Shown: one piece after another, positions 7,896 through 12,685 of the stretch
Layout of the letters: each line of letters begins with the position of its first letter
Numbering within the stretch: position 1 is the first letter of the stretch
NCBI GenBank assembly: GCA_025349905.2
Contig: MU625004.1
Location: forward strand, 1,651 to 14,335
Direction: 5' to 3'
DNA from: Blastocladiella britannica
Taxonomy: Eukaryota; Blastocladiomycota; Blastocladiomycetes; Blastocladiales; Blastocladiaceae
DNA: 12,685 bases
The notes under the pieces: generated by a model
What the model saw: the letters and a program-made list of their open reading frames with translations, nothing else
Told to the model about the DNA's origin: nothing
Databases searched by the model: none
Position numbers and translations under genes: made by a program

Positions 7896-9053
7896 ATGGT
7901 CACCCCAGCAGTGCTGACCACGCGCGTCATTGGAATCACGCTGCATTCGTTTGCGGTCGTGACGCTGGTCCTGTGGGCGGGCAAGATCGTGGTTCAACGG
8001 AGCAAAACAAAATGGACGCTGTTTTGGGCCATGGCGCTCGTTACGTGCTTGTCTCTGGCCATCACGGCTCTGGTCGAGGTCTCGTATGGTTCCATCACTT
8101 TGTCCCCAAACCCAAGCCAGATCCAATGGACGCCAATGAACACGTTTGTGGGCGACTTTTTTTGTCGGTATGTCGACAATGAATGGGAGTGCAGGATCCA
8201 TGAACTGATCCAAATACATCAGAATGGGCATGTTGACAATGACGGGATGCCGGTTGTACCGCCTGGGCCTCAGTGCCAAAGCCCACTCGCAGCGCGCCAT
8301 TGCGGTGCAAGTTCTCGCTGCCACTGCTCTCCTCGTGAGCCTTGCCGTGACCACCTGGCTGCGATTTAACGAGTATGCACGCGACTTGTGGCCCGTGGTA
8401 CCCGCAGGAACCCCGGATCCAGAGCTGCAAAGCATGCGGAATGCAGAGAGCGCCGTGACGTTCGTGGTGTTTTTCCTCGTCCAGCTGATCAGTCTGCTTG
8501 GCGATGTGCTCTTCAACATGATCATTCTCAAGAACGCTGCCGCAGCAGGCCGGCAGTACGGCAAGCTGGGATGGTATTCGCTCTTTGCATTATTCCATGT
8601 GTGCCATTGCAATTCATTTCGTGAAAAAATAAAGGGCAAGTGAAGTGGCACCATACATCCCGGCCGCAGTCACCAACGTTGCGTACCTGCTGGCTGTGAC
8701 CTGGGCACGCGTGATTGCCACCTCGGACGTTCCCACCTGGAAGATCATCAACTACCTTGCCATCATGTACGTGTGCACAAGGCCGGCTTTCCAAAAACAC
8801 GACTTGAACTGACCGCAAATGTTGGATCAGGTTTTCGCGGTTTGCACCCTCGGTCGAAACATTTACGTTTCTGCAGTACACGGTGCGCCAGACCAGTGAG
8901 ATTCTCAGGAGCCGCCGCACTTCCAAGCAATCATCATCTTCGCGCGATCGATCGCGTGGGAGCAGCTTCCTTAAACCAATAACATCCGAGAAGGGAAAGA
9001 GCTTGACTTCAGTGCACCCCGCTTCCCGTCTCGTCGTGCCCGATCAGAGTTAA
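7896..9053 (+). CDS. Unrecognised ~7-TM membrane protein, paralogue A
   Basis: Four predicted exons, 7896-8167, 8223-8573, 8635-8766 and 8831-9053, encode 325 residues. Hydrophobic segments fall near residues 11-33, 41-68, 82-104, 116-137, 168-194, 214-236 and 247-269, followed by a Ser/Arg/Lys-rich tail of about 55 residues. This fits a seven-TM protein with a basic, probably cytosolic tail, resembling receptor topology, but no receptor signature is recognised and no Schiff-base Lys sits in the last helix. Motifs shared with the neighbour: GDFFCR, GMLTMTGCRLYRL, NAES-VTF, GDVLFN, RFAPSVE-TFL-YT. Splice sites were chosen by matching the neighbour residue for residue; intron 2 (8574-8634) has a weak GTATTC donor, and an alternative acceptor at 8640 would drop two residues. 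Function unknown. Confidence 0.8.
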
Positions 9054-9274
9054 TTCTTTGAAAATAAACAGCAGTGTAAATTACGATATTTTTAAAGGTA
9101 TGGGGAATCATCATTCCCATCACATTTTTAGAAAGGGATCGCCAACATCATCTTCATTCATTTAAAGGAGAATGTCGTCCTCCTGAAACCTATACTCTTC
9201 AAAAGTTAACTCCACATTCATCAACGGATCCACTTGCACATCAACCCGAAACCAAATTTGTTATAAAATTACAC
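9054..9274. other. Spacer between the two membrane-protein paralogues
   Basis: 221 bp. An AATAAA at 9063-9068, ten bases past the stop of paralogue A, is a good poly(A) signal candidate. A short bulged inverted repeat (ATGGGGAAT / ATTCCCAT) spans 9100-9120. A GGATCCACTT word is at 9226. TATAAAA at 9262-9268 sits only 7 bp before the next ATG, too close to be a standard TATA box for that start. Confidence 0.45.
9063..9068 (+). terminator. Candidate poly(A) signal of paralogue A
   Basis: Exact AATAAA hexamer, ten bases downstream of the TAA at 9051-9053, in otherwise AT-leaning sequence. Confidence 0.5.
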
Positions 9275-10563
9275 ATGTCAAGTCCCTCCTTTACACCGTA
9301 CCTGCTCTCGACGCGGCCGGTAGCCTTTGTCCTGCACCCGCTGGCAGTGATCGGCCTCACGTACTGTGTGTTTGACATTGTCCGTAAGCGGCGCGGCGGG
9401 AAATGGTCCATGTTCTGGTACCTGTCAGTATTCACCTGCCTGACGCTGATTATCACGTCGCTGTTTGAGATTGCGTTTGCCGCCATCTCACTCACGGGAT
9501 TCCCCATTCCTTACACGCCGCTGCACTCGTTTTGCGGTGATTTGTTTGTTCGGTATGTTGTTTGATGTATTGTCTTTTATGGCAACAACAGGATCGTGAC
9601 TGTGGGATCCACTGAGAAACAATAGTCTGGGGATGGTCACCATGACCGGCGCGCGTCTGTACCGCCTGACGCTGAGTGTTGATCCAGCGTTTACACGCCG
9701 TGCCCTTGGCATCCAAGCCGTTGCCACCATCGCGCTCTTTGTCAGCCTGTGCGTGACGATCTGGATGCGCGCCAACGAGATGCAGCGTGTCAACCCGGCC
9801 ACTGGAGTCATTGCGGTGGACACTGATCTCCAGAACATTCGCAACACCGAGAGTCTCGTCACTTTTATTGTGTTTATCCTTGTGCAGTCGATCAGTCTGG
9901 CTGGCGACGTTGCATTCAATCTGGTTGGTTCCTTTTCATTTTTGTGCTGAGGTTGATGTCGTCTCACTTGCCCCCAAAACAATAAGGTCGTGATCAACTC
10001 GGCCGCCAAGCTCGGCGTGCAGATGACGAAGCGCCAAAAGTGCGTCGCTCTACACATTGGCCACGGACAGATGTATTAACCCAAAAGGTAAATAGGATCA
10101 TGGACAGTCTCGTGTACGTCCCCGCCGCGCTCATCAACATCATTTACCTCGTGATTGTCATTTGGGCGCGCATCGTCGCCAACACCGACTATCAGACCTG
10201 GCGCACGAACCAGTACCTTGCGCTGACGTTCGTCTTTTGCACTTTCCATTACAAAATTTTGCCTTAAAAAAAAAAAAAAAAAAAACTAATGGATCCACTT
10301 ATTCCAGACTCTCCCGTTTTGCCCCGTCGCTCGAGATGATCACCTTCTTGCTGTACACAATCGGCCAGACCAAGAAACTTCTCAAGATGAACGCCCCCTC
10401 CAAGGCCAGCGACTCTTTGTCGAGCAGCGGACGCACGAGCGGATCACGCACATTCTCGCAAGGCCCCAAGTCGACCATGTCGTCTCCGAACGCGCTCGGA
10501 ACGACCAGTGCGATGGGCACGAATGCCGGGCAGAGCGAGGCGGCTCTGCGTCCCAAGTATTAA
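9275..10563 (+). CDS. Unrecognised ~7-TM membrane protein, paralogue B
   Basis: Five predicted exons, 9275-9552, 9626-9923, 9987-10039, 10096-10227 and 10308-10563, encode 338 residues. It aligns end to end with the gene just upstream. The membrane segments fall near residues 15-36, 46-73, 84-106, 119-140, 170-196, 214-236 and 249-271. Shared landmarks are GDLFVR, GMVTMTGARLYRLTLS, NTESLVTF, SISLAGDVAFN, the VPAAL...WARI segment, and RFAPSLEMITFLLYT, then a polar Ser/Gly/Thr-rich tail. Three introns sit at the same codon and phase as in paralogue A; the intron at 9924-9986 is present only here. Some donors are non-consensus (GTTGGT, GTGCGT, GTTCGT) but all phases agree and the spliced product keeps length identity with A through the core. 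The tandem arrangement indicates local duplication. Function unknown; a receptor or transporter role would be a guess from topology alone. Confidence 0.82.
9924..9986 (+). other. Intron 2 of paralogue B, absent from paralogue A
   Basis: 63 nt, phase 0, GTTGGT donor and AATAAG acceptor. It lies between FNL and VVIN, where paralogue A reads continuously FNMIIL. Removing it gives exact length agreement between the paralogues, so one copy gained or lost an intron after duplication. Confidence 0.7.
10228..10307 (+). other. Intron 4 of paralogue B with A20 tract
   Basis: 80 nt, GTTCGT donor, TTCCAG acceptor, phase 2, matching the last intron of paralogue A. A run of 20 A (10266-10285) abuts an ACTAAT branch-like site, followed by GGATCCACTT. 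The unspliced frame stops within the intron. Confidence 0.8.
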
Positions 10564-10654
10564 TTTCGCGATCCATTTGATCATTTCCTCGTAATATATA
10601 GTCGTATAATTTCCCTTAACGGATCCCCTCCTCCCCATCCAAAATATAAATCAA
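10564..10654. other. Spacer between paralogue B and the ARMH1-like gene
   Basis: Only 91 bp, holding both the 3' end of one gene and the promoter of the next. No exact AATAAA. TATAAA at 10645-10650 lies 4 bp before the predicted ATG, too close for a conventional TATA box. Either transcription starts farther upstream or the true start codon lies further in. Confidence 0.4.
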
Positions 10655-12685
10655 ATGACTCTCTTGCGCCTCGCTCACCACGGCACGGGAGATATTCTGG
10701 CCCAGTTCAACGTCAAGAATGGATCATCGTCGTCGCGCCGGCGCCCGCGATCGCTCCACAACGGGTCTGGACTTTCCATTTCGCTCCGGGATAACGAGGC
10801 CGAAATTGCCAAAGAGACCGCTGCCATTGCAGCAGTGGTGGCAACCGCACGTAATGCAAAGGGAAATGGTCTTGGAAGTGGGATCCGCGATCGCGCCGTC
10901 GAGTACTCGCCATGGGAGGCAGCAAGGCTGCCAGGGCGGGCACAACTGGGCGGGAACGCTGGTCGCCCCGTGGATTTTTTGAAAGTCGCATGCTCGTGGG
11001 ATCGGGTAAGTATATTTCAATGGCAGTACCTATGCTTCAACTTTTTACACGTATTGAGTAATAGGGATCTCGGTCGGTGCGGGAACGAATCCTGGAAGAC
11101 TTTATTGCCACATGCAAGCACAAGACGGGCCCGCAGCTGGAGCGAGAGCTTTCGCTCGGGGCATCCCTGTTCCTGACGCGCATTTCCGCCTGGTTGCGAC
11201 TGACGTATTTGCTGCAGTACAACTTGGAGCTACAAATGGACGCGATCGGGATCTTTCTCTCGGCTTCGGGCGGGGGCCGGTACTTGAGCGAGTTTCTCGA
11301 GATTGGCGGGGCCCTGACGCTGCTCGAAATGATTTCGCTGCTCCAGGTCAAGGAAGTGCGTTACTTTGGTTTTTTGCTTTCTCTGACACACGACGACGAA
11401 TCTAACGCAGCCATGAATGGAATGAATGGAATGAATAGAAAGACAAGGCGTCCGCCCTCAAACTGCTGATCCACGTGGCCTCCGCCGGCCGCCGCCACAA
11501 AGAGTTTCTGTGCGAGTGCCAAGCGGTGCGAGCCGTGTCCGACTGCCTCGCACGGTCCAAGTTTGACTTGACACAGGACTATGCGCGGCACTTGCTGCAA
11601 GAGCTGGGCGCCGGAAACCCAAAGTACCTCATGTCTGTATACAAGGCGCTTTTGGCGCTGCTGACTTCCCCCGCATCGCTGGTCGCACAGCAAATGGCCG
11701 GCCAGGCGCTCCGGGCGTTGTTCCCGTCCATTCCCAACATTCACCCGTCGATTGTCGAGGCCACGCTCTCGTTGCTGAAATCGCCGCAGCTGCCGCTGCA
11801 GCACGAGGCGTACGAGCTGCTGAGGGAACTGATTCCGCGAGAGAACTTGCAGGACACGATCATCAATGCGCTGGTGGACGTGTTGCAGATTCCGATTGAC
11901 GAGGGGGACACGGACGATGCGGGCGCCGCCAGTGGGGCCGGTGGAGGTACGAGCGGCGGGATGCTGCGCAATGGCCGCCGCGTTGGGAAACTGAAAATGG
12001 TGGCTCTGGACCGCGTCACGGCTGCTGCGGTCAAGGGCGATGGACTGGGCTCCTCTGTCGACAGTATCACGCACCTCTACATTCAGCAGGCGTACACTGC
12101 CCGACTACTTGGGTACTTTTCACTTTCTTACTTTTGATCTTCTTCAAGGAGAAGGTCACTGAATCCCACGTACACCAACAGAACAATGGCCGCGCTCTCT
12201 CCCGCCCTTGCCGAACGCATCTCGCAAGCGGGCGTGCTCATGGGCCTCGTGCTGTGCATCGCCAACACGCGACACCCCGAGTCGCAGCGGCACGCGACAG
12301 GCTTACTCCAGTTCCTCTGCGACTCGATGCCCAGCGTGCGCGAGACCGTCCGCGAGCACCTGGGCGCCACGTTCTTTGATTTCTTCTCGGCCAAGCCCGA
12401 CATGTACTACCGCGAGCTCAACCGCGACCAAGTGCGGTACCTGCGCCGCAATGCGGTGCGATTGCGCGGGCGGCAGTCCCGCAGCCCGGCCCGTGGCCGC
12501 GACGAGGAAATGCCCATGTCGCCGCTGATGGGCGACGGGAAACCGGCCCCTGGCGCGGGTGGATCCGCTAATGCGCTGGGATCAAGCCGGGGCGGCGGCG
12601 GCGAGGCGGCTGAGCGGGCAGAAAGTCGTGGGTCAGGGGCGCTCGTGGAGCGGGACGGGTGCGGATCCTTTTTTTTTTCCTTTTT
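10655..12685 (+). CDS. ARMH1-like armadillo-helical protein, 3' end outside window
   Basis: Exons 10655-11005, 11065-11355, 11439-12112 and 12155 onward; open to the window edge. The core matches what I recall of vertebrate ARMH1 (C1orf228): WDRGSRSVRERILEDFI, GASLFLTRISAWLRLTY, IGIFLSA, FLEIGGALTLLE, VASAGRRHKEFLCE, GNPKYLMSVYKALLALL and HPSIVE, continuing after the third intron with NTRHPESQRHA and VREHLGATFFDFF. ARMH1 is an alpha-helical repeat protein, about 440 residues in human, with poorly known function; it appears linked to ciliated cells and organisms (from memory). Compared with it, this protein has an extra ~100 N-terminal residues rich in Ser/Arg/Ala, a Gly/Ala insert with an acidic start (near IDEGDTDDAG), and a Gly/Arg/Ser-rich C-terminal tail from about 12466. 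A GTGCGG at 12659, before a T-rich stretch, may be a further donor. The ATG is the first in frame, but the N-terminus has no family support. Confidence 0.85.
11006..11064 (+). other. Intron 1 of the ARMH1-like gene (59 nt)
   Basis: Perfect GTAAGT donor, AATAG acceptor, phase 0. Splicing joins SWDR to GSRSVRERILEDFI, which restores the ARMH1-type N-terminal helix. Confidence 0.85.
11356..11438 (+). other. Intron 2 of the ARMH1-like gene, acceptor inside a 9-bp repeat
   Basis: 83 nt, GTGCGT donor, CTAAC branch-like site at 11402-11406, phase 0. The acceptor TAG ends at 11438 within the third copy of a 9-bp tandem repeat (11413-11439). Splicing gives QVKE joined to KDKASALKLL, matching the family. 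The nearer GCAG (ending 11410) would lead into a TGA. Confidence 0.8.
11413..11439 (+). repeat. Three-copy 9-bp tandem repeat at a splice acceptor
   Basis: Unit ATGAATGGA repeated at 11413, 11422 and 11431; the third copy reads ATGAATAGA. The single G-to-A difference creates the AG used as the 3' splice site. Confidence 0.85.
12113..12154 (+). other. Intron 3 of the ARMH1-like gene, very short (42 or 36 nt)
   Basis: GTACTT donor at 12113, pyrimidine-rich body. Two acceptors 6 nt apart (AAG ending 12148 and AAG ending 12154) both keep frame; the first adds two Arg. I prefer the second because LLG joined to SLNPTYTN agrees better in length with the human ARMH1 segment as I recall it, although the first has the stronger pyrimidine tract. 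Confidence 0.65.

Noticed and set aside
7824..8654. 276-codon open frame on the - strand
   Set aside because: Antisense to paralogue A. It has no family features, whereas the + strand frame is confirmed by the neighbouring paralogue.
9262..9268. TATA box for paralogue B (TATAAAA)
   Set aside because: Only 7 bp separate it from the ATG, so a start site ~30 bp downstream would fall inside the coding region.
7896..10563. Microbial rhodopsin identity for the two seven-TM-like proteins
   Set aside because: The last membrane segment has no Lys for retinal attachment, and none of the usual rhodopsin motifs were seen.
10719..10982. 87-codon open frame on the + strand within exon 1 of the ARMH1-like gene
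   Set aside because: It stops before the GTAAGT donor and cannot join the ARMH1 core in phase, unlike the frame starting at 10655.

Overview
The window looks like GC-rich nuclear DNA from a flagellated, early-diverging fungus (Blastocladiomycota or a chytrid-like lineage is my best guess). Four things support this: a fungal-type cytochrome c; short introns (36/42 to 160 nt) with GT..AG ends and branch sites such as CTAAC, TTAAC and CTGAC; compact spacing between genes; and two genes related to proteins that, as I recall, are tied to cilia and flagella (PPIL6 and ARMH1) and are not expected in non-flagellated fungi. I cannot exclude another GC-rich flagellate protist. No tRNA, rRNA, CRISPR array or transposon was seen.

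Layout. (1) 125-2119, + strand: orphan proline/alanine-rich protein with three divergent SANT/Myb-like helical repeats. (2) 2160-6956, - strand, three exons: a 1525-residue protein that joins an entire PPIL6-like module (N-terminal domain plus degenerate cyclophilin fold) to a CLIP-170/Bik1-type microtubule plus-end protein (one CAP-Gly domain, Ser/Pro-rich basic stretch, long coiled coil, C-terminal zinc knuckle). Genes 1 and 2 converge with only 40 bp between stop codons. (3) 7222-7613, - strand, two exons: cytochrome c. (4) 7896-9053 and (5) 9275-10563, + strand: tandem paralogues of an unrecognised membrane protein with about seven transmembrane segments, with four and five exons. (6) 10655 to beyond the window end, + strand: an ARMH1-like armadillo-helical protein, cut by the window edge.

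No operon logic applies. The genes form no obvious pathway, but the PPIL6-CLIP fusion and the ARMH1-like gene both point to microtubule or flagellar biology. The fusion is the most novel item: its reading frame runs without a stop from the cyclophilin half through the linker into CAP-Gly, and both upstream splice junctions keep phase. Exon structures here are my own splicing predictions, made from reading frame, splice consensus and paralogue or family comparison. They have not been tested against transcripts.
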